Shown here: piece after piece, positions 42,262 through 49,551 of the stretch | Layout of the letters: each line of letters starts with the position of its first letter | Numbering within the stretch: position 1 is the first letter of the stretch | From: Candidatus Solirubrobacter pratensis | GTDB taxonomy: Bacteria; Actinomycetota; Thermoleophilia; Solirubrobacterales; Solirubrobacteraceae | DNA: 64,000 nt | Assembly: GCF_000425945.1 (NCBI RefSeq) | Contig: NZ_AUEK01000011.1 | Coordinates: 62,001 to 126,000 of the forward strand | Reading direction: 5' to 3' | The notes under the pieces: model-generated | Databases searched by the model: none | Told to the model about the DNA's origin: nothing | What the model saw: only the letters and a program-made list of their open reading frames with translations | Made by a program: the position numbers and the translations under genes

Positions 42262-42495
42262 GGATCGGCGAATTGCGCGGGTAAGGGATGCGGGTCCATC
42301 TCGCGTGCCGGCCTGACGGTCGCGAACGACCAATCGCTCGGCCCGATCGCGCACGAACGACCACGCCGCACACGAGCGCGAGGGGGTGCCCTACGAACCT
42401 TATATTCGAAGCTTCGTCGCCCTCCCCCGCCGCCCGCGAAACGATCACCGCTGCCGATCGCGCGCAGGCGACCTGACCCACTCCCTTCGGCGCGT
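42262..42495 (+). repeat. Dispersed intergenic element (copy R4, near-complete)
   Basis: Left end GGATCGGCGAATTGCGCGGG then TAAGGGATGCGGGTCC (42262-42297). Central stem at 42393-42417 (ACGAACCTT paired with AAGCTTCGT, one mismatch), flanked by the same AGGGGGTG and CCTCCCCC blocks as copy R3. The right end has GCGCAGGCGACCTGACCCAC then TCCCTTCGGCG. Same order, spacing and length as 32263-32498. It occupies the 489-bp gap 42177-42665, which otherwise shows no gene. Confidence 0.65.
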
Positions 42496-42665
42496 CGACC
42501 GCGGGCGGCGTTCGCGCCTGGCACGCGGCTCGGGTCGACCGGCGACCCCGGTCCCATGAGGACAGGACCGCGGGCCGCGCGAACGGGCCCTGAGATGTGG
42601 ACACCGGCGCGGCAGGACCGGTCGCCGGACCGCGGCTCGGGGGCGGCCGGCCGCGGCCCCCGCGC

Positions 42666-43055
42666 TCAGCGCGAGAGCATCCACCCCACGCTCAGGCCGT
42701 AGGCCGCGTGATCGGCCCACTGGCGGCCCTGCGGGAGCTCGCGGATCGCGGGGATGCGGCGGCCGATCACGCCGAGGTCCAGGGCGGCGATGCCGAGTCC
42801 TGCCAGCAGCCCCCAGCCCGGACCGCGGCGCGGGAGCGTGGCGAGTACCGCGGCCCAGCCGAACGAGAGCGCCACATGGACGGGCGCCGCCGCGGCGAGC
42901 AGGACGAGCGTGCGCTTTTCGTGCGGGAGCGCGATCGCGCCTGCGGCTCGGGCGCCGTCGAGCGGCGACTCGCCGCGCGCGAGCGTCCACGCAGTCGACG
43001 GGACGCCGGACACAACGGCGCCGAGCGCACCCGCCTTGAGCAGTTTCGACGTCAT
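42666..43055 (-). CDS. Small integral membrane protein, hypothetical
   Basis: A 129-residue protein with about three to four hydrophobic helices (LLKAGALGAVVSGVPSTAW, LVLLAAAAPVHVALSFGWAA, LLAGLGIAALDLGVIGR) and a polar loop (REL..GRQWADHAAYGLSVG). No family is recognised with certainty. ATG 43055. Divergent from the degraded MFS gene. Confidence 0.65.
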   Translation of the reverse strand: MTSKLLKAGALGAVVSGVPSTAWTLARGESPLDGARAAGAIALPHEKRTLVLLAAAAPVHVALSFGWAAVLATLPRRGPGWGLLAGLGIAALDLGVIGRRIPAIRELPQGRQWADHAAYGLSVGWMLSR

Positions 43056-43113
43056 CCGGAGGCTTAACCGGCGCCTTACCGATCCCTATCCACCATTGCT
43101 GAAGCTTTCCATC

Positions 43114-44213
43114 GTGAGTACCGGCGGCACCAAGGAGAAGGGCCTCAGGGCAGTGTGGCGCAGCGAGCGCCGGGCGCGCTGGTTCTTCGCCGCCAACCTG
43201 CAGAACGCGCTCGGCACGGGCGCGGGCTACGTGGCGCTGCTGGTGCTCGCCTACGACCGGCTCGGCTCCGCGTGGGGCGCGACCGCCGTCCTGCTCGCCG
43301 ACCTGATCCCGGCGATGCTGCTCGGCCCGGCGCTCGGGCGCCTGATCGACCGGCACGGCCGGCTGCGGTCCGCGATCGCCGCCGACCTGCTCGGCGCGCT
43401 CGCCTTCGCGGGCATCGTCTTCGCACACGGCGCGACCCCTTTATCGCGCTTGCGCTGGTCGCGGGCGTCGGAAGCGACCTCTTCCGCCCCGCGACCTGCG
43501 CATTGCTCCCCGCGATCGTGGACGAGTGCCGGCTCGGCGCCGCCAACGGGCTCTTCGGCGCACTGCGCGAGACCGGCCAGCTGCTCGGCCCCGCGCTCGC
43601 CGCCGGCCTGCTGCTGCTCGCCGGGCCGGAGCTGATCATCGCCTTCAACGCCGTCACGTTCGCGGCCTCCGCGCTCCTGCTCAGCCGCCTGCGCGGCGGC
43701 ATCCGCCCGGTGGCTCCTGCTCCCGGGGAGGCGGTCGCCGCGGGCAGCGCGCGCTCGCTGCTGCGCGAGCGCACCGTCCGCTCGCTCGTCGGCACCTCCG
43801 GTGCCGTGATGCTGGTCGCCGGCGCCACCAACGTCGCCGAGCTGGTGATCGCGCAGCGCGACCTCGGCGCCGGCAGCACTGGCTTCGCTCTGCTCGTCAG
43901 CGCGTTCGGCTGCGGGATGCTGGCCGGCTCGCTGCTCGGCGGCCGCGCCGGCGACGCGCCCTCCAGCGCGCCAAGGGATTCCCTGACGGCACACGAGCGC
44001 GTGACCGCCCGCCACCTGACCGCGATCGCGCTGCTCGGCCTCGGCCTGGTGGGCACCGGCGCCGCCCCCACGCTGCCGCTCGCGATGCTTGCCTTCGCGC
44101 TGGCGGGCGTCGGCAACGGCCTCTTCCTGGTCACCGTCCGCGTGCTGATGCAGCGCCTGATCCCCGCGCACCTCCACGGCCGCGCGTTCGGCCTCCAGGG
44201 TGAGCAGCCCTAG
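43114..44213 (+). pseudogene. MFS transporter with frameshift and C-terminal truncation
   Basis: The first part (43114 to about 43440) reads AVWRSERRARWFFAANLQNA and includes MFS motif A (LGRLIDRHGRLRSAIAADLL). The homologous frame then shifts at the CCCCTTT run (43436-43442). Adding one C restores ATPFIALALVAGVGSDLF, which continues to 44213. The restored protein would still stop after RVLMQRLIPAHLHGRAFG, lacking the last one or two of 12 helices. A sequencing error could explain the shift but not the shortened end. Start GTG 43114 is approximate. Confidence 0.7.
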
Positions 44214-44235
44214 AGGGAACTGATTGACCCCGCCC

Positions 44236-44255
44236 GCCGCGAGTCAACTCGCGGC
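44236..44255. terminator. Hairpin between convergent MFS relic and LysR gene
   Basis: GCCGCGAGT (44236-44244) and ACTCGCGGC (44247-44255) form a perfect inverted repeat in the 60-bp gap between two convergent genes. Confidence 0.6.
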
Positions 44256-44273
44256 AGCGGCGGTTCAAGGGTC

Positions 44274-45206
44274 CTACGCGACAGCCGCGAGCGCGCCGTG
44301 CGCGAGCCGGTGCGCCGCGTTGCGCAGCGCCTCGACCATGTGGTCGACGAGCGGCTCGTCCTCCCCCGCGCGCACGGCGGCGACGATCTCGCGCGCCGGG
44401 GCGCGGCCGCGCAGCGGCAGCACGACGATGTCCGGGCGCGAGCTGATGAGCGCGATCGTCGGGATCAGCGCGACGCCGATCCCGGAGGCCGCCATCCCCT
44501 GCAGAGCCTGGTAGTCGTCGGACTCGAAGCTCACGTTGGGCTCGTAGCCGGCGTCGCGGAAGGCGTGCAGGACGACGTTGGAGTCGGCGCAGGTGCCGGC
44601 GACCTCGGTGATCAGGAACGCCTCGGCCTGCAGCTCTTCGAGCGAGACCGACGTGCGCGTCGCGAGCGGATGGTCCGCCGAGACGGCGAGCCGCAGCTCG
44701 TCGCTGCAGACGGGCAGGTACTCGACGCCCGGACGCGGGTTGGACGGCGACAGGGCCGACTCGACGATCAGCGCCACGTCGACGCGGCCGGCCAGCAGCG
44801 CGTCGAGCGCCGGCTCGTTCTCGAGCACCTGCAGCACGAGCTCGCCGTCGGGCCGCCGCGCGCGCAGCTCGCGCGTCGCGCCCGGGACCAGGCCCGCGGC
44901 CGCGGTCGGGAACGCGGCGACGCGTACGCGCGCACGCCCGATGCCGGCGGCGAGGCGCACCTCTTCCTCGGCGCGGCGGGCGGCGTCGAGCAGCAGCGAA
45001 GCCTGTCGCAGCATGACCTCGCCCGCGGGCGTGAGCGAGACGCCGCGGGCGCCGCGCTCGAGCAGGCGCGCGCCGACCGCCTCCTCGAGCCGCCCGATGT
45101 GCTGCGAGACCGCGGGCTGCGTGAACGACAGCGCGGCGGCCGCGTCGGAGAACGAGCGCCGGACCGCAACCTCGCGGAACGTGGTGAGGAGCTTCAGGTC
45201 GAGCAT
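44274..45206 (-). CDS. LysR family transcriptional regulator
   Basis: A 310-residue regulator: N-terminal HTH LKLLTTFREVAVRRSFSDAA and LSFTQPAVSQHIGRLEEAVG, then the effector domain with VRVAAFPTAAAGLVP, EYLPVCSDELRLAVSADHPL and GMAASGIGVALIPTIAL. ATG 45206 is used, with GGAG about 5 nt upstream; an in-frame GTG precedes it. Divergent from the small gene at 45277. The 70-bp gap contains ATTATGCATA, AT-rich and symmetric, a possible operator. Confidence 0.92.
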   Translation of the reverse strand: MLDLKLLTTFREVAVRRSFSDAAAALSFTQPAVSQHIGRLEEAVGARLLERGARGVSLTPAGEVMLRQASLLLDAARRAEEEVRLAAGIGRARVRVAAFPTAAAGLVPGATRELRARRPDGELVLQVLENEPALDALLAGRVDVALIVESALSPSNPRPGVEYLPVCSDELRLAVSADHPLATRTSVSLEELQAEAFLITEVAGTCADSNVVLHAFRDAGYEPNVSFESDDYQALQGMAASGIGVALIPTIALISSRPDIVVLPLRGRAPAREIVAAVRAGEDEPLVDHMVEALRNAAHRLAHGALAAVA

Positions 45207-45276
45207 CACGCTCCATTATGCATACGGAGTCAATTCATCATTGGACATGATCGTGTCGAGGCCTCACGATCTCCCC

Positions 45277-45582
45277 ATGGACTCCCTCGTCATCCGTTCC
45301 GCCACCACCGCCGACGCCGCCGCGCTGCAGCGGCTGGCCGCCCTCGACAGCCGCCGCCTCCCGGCCGGCCCCCACCTGCTCGCCGAGCTCGACGGCCGCG
45401 CCGTCGCCGCGCTCGCCCTCCCCGCCGGCGGCGTCGTCGCCGATCCTTTCACCCGCACCGACGGGATCGTCGCGCTGCTCGAGCGGCGCGCCGATCAGCT
45501 CGAGCGCTCGATCGCCGGGCGCAGCCCGAGGGTCGAGGTCGGCCCAAGGTGGCCGAGCTTGTCCGGGTTGAGCATCGAGTAG
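45277..45582 (+). CDS. Small GNAT-like conserved hypothetical protein
   Basis: A 101-residue protein: MDSLVIRSATTADAAALQRL, AALDSRRLPAGPHLLAELDG, VVADPFTRTDGIVALLERRA. The first 85 residues look like a truncated acetyltransferase half-domain that is common as a stand-alone gene in actinobacteria; the acetyl-CoA loop is absent. The last 30 codons overlap the 3' end of the convergent sigma factor gene by 88 bp, so the C-terminal tail may be a recent read-through extension. Confidence 0.72.
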   Translation: MDSLVIRSATTADAAALQRLAALDSRRLPAGPHLLAELDGRAVAALALPAGGVVADPFTRTDGIVALLERRADQLERSIAGRSPRVEVGPRWPSLSGLSIE

Positions 45583-46382
45583 ACGCGCGCGATCCGGCCC
45601 TCCGCGATCTCGAGCCCGACGACGTTGACCAGCAGGCCGTCGGCGTCGAGCGTGCGGAAGCCTGGGGCGCCGTTGACCCACACGGGCTCGAGCGTCACCC
45701 CGCGGCGCTCGACCTGGCCGTAGAAGCTCGACAGCGCCCGCGCGACCGCGGCCGCGCCGACCATCGGCCGCGCGATCGAGCGCGCCTTCCCGCCGCCGTC
45801 GCCCACGAGCGCGACGTCGGCCGCCAGCACGCTGACGAGGCCGTCGAGGTCGCCCTCGCGGGCGGCGGCGAGGAAGCGCTCGGCGAGCGCCCGGCCTTCG
45901 GCGGGATCGACGTCGAAGCGCGGGCGCGCGTCCTCCTCGAGCCGCCGCCGCGCGCGGCTGAGGATCTGGCGGCAGTTGTCCTCGCCGCGATCCACGATCC
46001 CCGCGATCGCGCCGTAGTCGAGGTCGAACGACTCGCGCAGCACGAACACCGCCCGCTCGACCGGCGTGAGCCGCTCGAGCAGGACCAGCATCGCGATCGA
46101 GACCGATTCCTCCTCCTCGACGCGGCGCGGCGCCTCGGCCTCGACGAGCGGCTCGGGCAGCCACGAGCCGACGTAGGCCTCGCGGCGGACGCGCGCGGAG
46201 CGAAGCACGTCGATCGCGATCCGGATCGTGACGGCGATCATGAACGCGCGCTCGTTGTCAGGCGCCTCGACGGTCGTCCGGCGCAGGAACGCCTCCTGCA
46301 CGACGTCCTCGGCCTCGGCGACGCTGCCGAGCATGCGGTAGGCGATCGAGAAGAGCAGGGGCCGCAGCTCGGGCACCGTCAC
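45495..46382 (-). CDS. ECF41-type RNA polymerase sigma factor (SigJ-like) with C-terminal SnoaL-like domain
   Basis: A 295-residue sigma factor. Sigma2 is LLFSIAYRMLGSVAEAEDVV and sigma4 is ERLTPVERAVFVLRESFDLD with QILSRARRR. The linker carries WLPEPL, and an extra C-terminal domain contains DGGGKA and NPDKLGHLG, the signature of ECF41. The extension modulates activity in place of a typical anti-sigma factor. The usual ECF41 partner genes (carboxymuconolactone decarboxylase/oxidoreductase) are not adjacent. GTG 46382 is the best start, although its ribosome-binding site is weak. Confidence 0.9.
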   Translation of the reverse strand: MTVPELRPLLFSIAYRMLGSVAEAEDVVQEAFLRRTTVEAPDNERAFMIAVTIRIAIDVLRSARVRREAYVGSWLPEPLVEAEAPRRVEEEESVSIAMLVLLERLTPVERAVFVLRESFDLDYGAIAGIVDRGEDNCRQILSRARRRLEEDARPRFDVDPAEGRALAERFLAAAREGDLDGLVSVLAADVALVGDGGGKARSIARPMVGAAAVARALSSFYGQVERRGVTLEPVWVNGAPGFRTLDADGLLVNVVGLEIAEGRIARVYSMLNPDKLGHLGPTSTLGLRPAIERSS

Positions 46383-46389
46383 AGGATTC

Positions 46390-46414
46390 CATGCCGCCCC
46401 GTCCGGGGGGCATG
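46390..46414. terminator. Hairpin between the small peptide gene and the sigma factor gene
   Basis: CATGCCGCCCCG (46390-46401) and CCGGGGGGCATG (46403-46414) form a stem with one imperfection, just upstream of the sigma factor start and downstream of the peptide gene at 46504. It may terminate the peptide transcript or attenuate the sigma gene. Confidence 0.4.
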
Positions 46415-46503
46415 CGCCGAGTGCGCGGGCGGCTGCCGGCGCTCGCAGCTCGGGTGGGTGCCGAGCCGGCCGAGCCGGCGTGACGGCTTCCTGGAGGCGG
46501 TCG

Positions 46504-46656
46504 CTAGTTGAAGTCGCCCTCGTCCGGATCCCAGCTCGGGCGCCCCTGCTGCTGCGGCGGCTCTGCCTCGCGCACGGGGCGCTCGGCCTGGAGGATCTCG
46601 ATCTCGGCGATCTGGGACGTGGGCGGATGTATCGGTTGAGGCTGATGCGGAGTCAT
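46504..46656 (-). CDS. Small Pro/Gln-rich acidic peptide, hypothetical
   Basis: A 50-residue frame: MTPHQPQPIHPPTSQIAEIE, then ILQAERPVREAEPPQQQGRP and SWDPDEGDFN with TAG stop. No Cys, no hydrophobic segment. It has a Pro-rich N-terminus, a central amphipathic ILQAERPVRE and an acidic end with aromatic residues. It could be an unrecognised small structural protein or a precursor-like peptide. GGTTGGA upstream is a poor ribosome-binding site. No modification enzymes are adjacent. Confidence 0.4.
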   Translation of the reverse strand: MTPHQPQPIHPPTSQIAEIEILQAERPVREAEPPQQQGRPSWDPDEGDFN

Positions 46657-46744
46657 GTAGTTCCAACCATGCAGCAACCGGTGACGGAAATCCTAGGCCC
46701 GGGGGGTGGGACCCCGCGTTCGGGGGGTCGCTCACCCGTTCGGG

Positions 46745-48166
46745 CTATACCGCGGTGGGAAGCGGCTCCGGCGCGTCCGTGCTCGTCGCACCGAGGCCCT
46801 GTGCGAGCTCGCTGAGCGTGCCGACGGCGCGCTCGAGATCCTCCGGCGGCGCGCAGTAGGGCAGCCGGATGTGGTGCTCGAACGTCCCGTCGACGCTGAA
46901 GGACGGGCCGGGCGTGATCAGGATCCGCTCGCGCGCAGCCGCGGCGGCGAGGCGCGTCGCGACCGGAGCCGGGAGCCGCACCCAGGCGCTCAGCCCGCCG
47001 TGCGGGCGGCGCGCCTTCCAGCTCTGCGGCAGCGCCTTGAGGAGGGCGTCGCGGCGCGGCGCGATCAGCGCGCGGCGGTTCGCGAGCGTCTCCTCCCAGT
47101 GCGCGAGCAACTCGGTCGCGATCAACTGCTCGAGCACGGGGCTCGCGATGTCGTGGTCGGCGCGGGCGGCCGCGAGCTCGCGCACGAGCCGTGGCGCGGC
47201 GCGCACCCAGCCGATGCGCAGGCCTCCCCAGGCGGACTTGCTCATCGAGCCGACCGTCACCACCGCGGAGTCGTGAGATGCGAGCGGGGCCGGCGCATGC
47301 GGTCCGTCGAGGCGCAGCTCGGCCGTCGTCTCGTCGGCGATCAGCGTCACGCCCGCGCGGGCGCACACATGCGCGAGCGCGGCGCGCTGCGCCGCGGCCA
47401 TCGTGATCCCGGTGGGGTTGTGGTGATCGGGGATGGTGATCGCCAGCCGCGGCGCGGCGGCGGTGACGGCCTGCGTCCACGCGTCGACGTCCCAGCCGGC
47501 GGGCGTGAGCGGGACGGGGACGGCGCGGGCTCGCGCGCCGCGGATCGCGGACAGCGTGCGCGGGTAGGCGGGCGCGTCGACGAGCACGCGGTCGCCGGGC
47601 GCCACCAGCAGGGTGAGCAGGAGATGCAACGCCTGCTGGGCGCCGTTGGTGATCAGGATCTGGTCCGCGCCGGTCGGCACGCCCCGCTCGGTGAAGCGGG
47701 CGGCGACGGCCTCGCGCAGCGCGGCGATGCCGGCGGCGGCGAAGCCGAACCCGGGCGCATGGCGCGGGAGCTGGGCGGCGGCACGGGCCGCCGCTTCGGA
47801 GAGCAGCGGCTCGGGCGCGGGCAGCGCGGCGATGCTGAGATCGAGGCCGCGCGCGCCGGCGAACGTGCTCGGCGGCGGCGCCGGGCCGGCGCCGGCGGGC
47901 AGCGTGAGCCAGCTGCCGGCGCCGCGCGCGCTCGTCAGGTAGCCGTCCTCGCGCAGGCGGTCATAGGCCCGCGAGACGGTGCCGCGGCTGAGGCCGAGCT
48001 CGGGCGCCAGCGCCCGCTCGGACGGAATCCGCGTGCGGACGGCGAGGCGGCCGTCGACGACGAGCGCGCGCAGCGCATCGGCAAGGCCCTGCGCGGCGTT
48101 GCGCGGGCGCTGCCAGCCGTCGCCCAGCGTCTTGGCCAGCGTGGCCGGCGCCACCGTCGTGCTCAT
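46745..48166 (-). CDS. MocR/GntR-type regulator with PLP aminotransferase domain
   Basis: A 473-residue chimeric regulator: N-terminal GntR winged HTH (RTRIPSERALAPELGLSRGT, VSRAYDRLREDGYLTSARGA) fused to a fold-type-I aminotransferase domain. That domain carries ITIPDHHNPTGITMA, the PLP-binding Lys in VTVGSMSKSAWGG and the RIGW Arg region. MocR proteins sense PLP or amino-substrates. ATG 48166. It is divergent from a YczE-type membrane protein, a pairing seen repeatedly (YczR/YczE), which suggests direct control of that gene. Confidence 0.9.
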   Translation of the reverse strand: MSTTVAPATLAKTLGDGWQRPRNAAQGLADALRALVVDGRLAVRTRIPSERALAPELGLSRGTVSRAYDRLREDGYLTSARGAGSWLTLPAGAGPAPPPSTFAGARGLDLSIAALPAPEPLLSEAAARAAAQLPRHAPGFGFAAAGIAALREAVAARFTERGVPTGADQILITNGAQQALHLLLTLLVAPGDRVLVDAPAYPRTLSAIRGARARAVPVPLTPAGWDVDAWTQAVTAAAPRLAITIPDHHNPTGITMAAAQRAALAHVCARAGVTLIADETTAELRLDGPHAPAPLASHDSAVVTVGSMSKSAWGGLRIGWVRAAPRLVRELAAARADHDIASPVLEQLIATELLAHWEETLANRRALIAPRRDALLKALPQSWKARRPHGGLSAWVRLPAPVATRLAAAAARERILITPGPSFSVDGTFEHHIRLPYCAPPEDLERAVGTLSELAQGLGATSTDAPEPLPTAV

Positions 48167-48226
48167 GGAGCCATGATCGCGCGATTGGCATTACAAGTCC
48201 AGAGCCATTTGCGCTTTGATGGACCC

Positions 48227-48820
48227 ATGCTCCTCCGTCGCCTCGCGCAGCTCTACGGCGGTCTCGTGCTCTATGGGGTCAGCGCATCGCTGATCCTCCT
48301 GGCCGGGCTCGGCAACGATCCGTGGGACGTGCTCCACCAGGGCCTCTCGCGCCAGACCGGCATCGGCACGGGCTGGTGGGTCTGCATCGTCGGCGCGCTC
48401 GTGCTGCTGCTGTGGGTCCCGCTGCGGCAGAAGCCGGGACTCGGGACGTTCAGCAACGTCGTGGTGATAGGCGTCGCCGTCGAGGTGATGCTCGCGCTGT
48501 TCGATCAGGCCTCCGATCCGGCGGTACGGGTGATCCTGCTCGTGGCCGGCGTGGTGCTGAACGGGCTCGCGACCGGGCTCTACATCGGCGCTCGCTTCGG
48601 ACCGGGCCCGCGCGACGGACTGATGACCGGGCTCGCCGCGCGCGGTCACTCGATCCGCGTCGTACGCACCGGCATCGAGGTCACGGTGCTCGTGCTCGGC
48701 GCGCTGCTGGGCGGGACCGTGGGCATCGGCACGCTCGTCTACGCCGTCTCGATCGGCCCGCTCGCGCACGTCTTCGTACCGGCGTTTACGATCCGCGCGC
48801 CGGTCGCGCAGCCGGCCTGA
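48227..48820 (+). CDS. YczE/YyaS/YitT family integral membrane protein
   Basis: A 197-residue protein with about five membrane helices: LYGGLVLYGVSASLILLAGL then NDPWDVLHQGLSRQTGIGTG, typical of YczE, and GLYIGARFGPGPRDGLMTGL. The DPWDVLxQGL and GPGPRDGLM motifs are diagnostic. The function of the family is unknown; because of its MocR partner it may relate to vitamin B6 or an amino compound. ATG 48227. Confidence 0.85.
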   Translation: MLLRRLAQLYGGLVLYGVSASLILLAGLGNDPWDVLHQGLSRQTGIGTGWWVCIVGALVLLLWVPLRQKPGLGTFSNVVVIGVAVEVMLALFDQASDPAVRVILLVAGVVLNGLATGLYIGARFGPGPRDGLMTGLAARGHSIRVVRTGIEVTVLVLGALLGGTVGIGTLVYAVSIGPLAHVFVPAFTIRAPVAQPA

Positions 48821-48859
48821 CGGCGGCGACGTGGTCGCGTAGGCCGCAAGGCACGCCGC

Positions 48860-48975
48860 GACGGCGAGCGGGGCGGCGACGAGCCGATCTCCGGCGCGGC
48901 GGAGGCGAGCGCGACGCAGAACGCGAGGTAGCCGGTGAGGCCCTGGACCACGCCGCGCAGGAGGCTCGCCGCGGC
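48860..48975 (-). pseudogene. Possible membrane transporter (MFS-like) relic
   Basis: The minus strand reads SLLRGVVQGLTGYLAFCVAL followed by low-complexity Arg/Pro sequence. The segment resembles a helix-loop of MFS exporters. It has no start, is not followed by homologous sequence and overlaps the LysR relic on the other strand. Weak call. Confidence 0.2.
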
Positions 48976-49201
48976 GAGCGGGCCGCGCGCGCTCGCGCTG
49001 CTGCCCGCGCTGATCGGGACCGCGACGCCGGAGGTCGCGGTCCGCCCGATCGCCGAGGGCCGCCTGCGCCGCACGATCTTCACCGCCGTCCGCGCGGCGA
49101 CGGCCGACGCGCCCGCGGTGATCGCCGTGCGCAACGCGCTGCGCGCCGCCGCGCGCGGCGCGACGGCCCGGCGCGGCGATGCGGCACTCGTGCGTCGTTA
49201 G
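48965..49201 (+). pseudogene. C-terminal fragment of a LysR-type regulator
   Basis: The frame reads ALALLPALIGTATPEVAVRP, then IAEGRLRRTIFTAVRAATAD, then PAVIAVRNALRAAARG to a TAG at 49201. This matches the last 70 residues of the LysR effector domain (GVALLPxLA...VVVRPL....RRIFAAVR...PAVxAxxxAL). The HTH and most of the effector domain are missing, so it is a relic. Its stop overlaps the end of the convergent monooxygenase gene. Confidence 0.5.
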
Positions 49202-49542
49202 CCGAAGCGGCCGGGGTCGGTCGGCGAAGTGCTGGGCGCGGGGCGCGTCGTGCGCCCGACGTCGTGCAGCGCGACCTCAGACGGCCGGGCGAGCAGCTCG
49301 CCGACGGCGAGCTGGTAGGCGGCGTGCTCGGGCGAGCCGAAGTGCGCGCGCATCGCGTCCGTCGACGCCCACGTCTCGACGACCAGGAACGTCACGGGCT
49401 CGTCCAGCAGCTCGGCGACGTCATAGCCGACGCAGCCGGGCTCGCCGCGGGAGACCTGCGCGCGGTCCGTGAGCAGCGTCCGCAGCTCCGCCGCGCGTCC
49501 TGCCAGCCCCGCCATCCGGGCGACGACGACGTGGGTGCTCAT
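49198..49542 (-). CDS. Antibiotic biosynthesis monooxygenase (ABM) domain protein
   Basis: A 114-residue dimeric alpha/beta-barrel protein: MSTHVVVARMAGLAGRAAEL, SRGEPGCVGYDVAELLDEPV, TFLVVETWASTDAMRAHFGS, which is the ABM pattern (EPGCxxYxxxxxxxxPxxFxxxExWxSxxAxxxH). Cofactor-free quinol oxygenase or a stress-related role is possible. It is 9 bp downstream of the ankyrin-GNAT gene and probably in its transcript. Confidence 0.88.
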   Translation of the reverse strand: MSTHVVVARMAGLAGRAAELRTLLTDRAQVSRGEPGCVGYDVAELLDEPVTFLVVETWASTDAMRAHFGSPEHAAYQLAVGELLARPSEVALHDVGRTTRPAPSTSPTDPGRFG

Positions 49543-49551
49543 GCCTGCACC

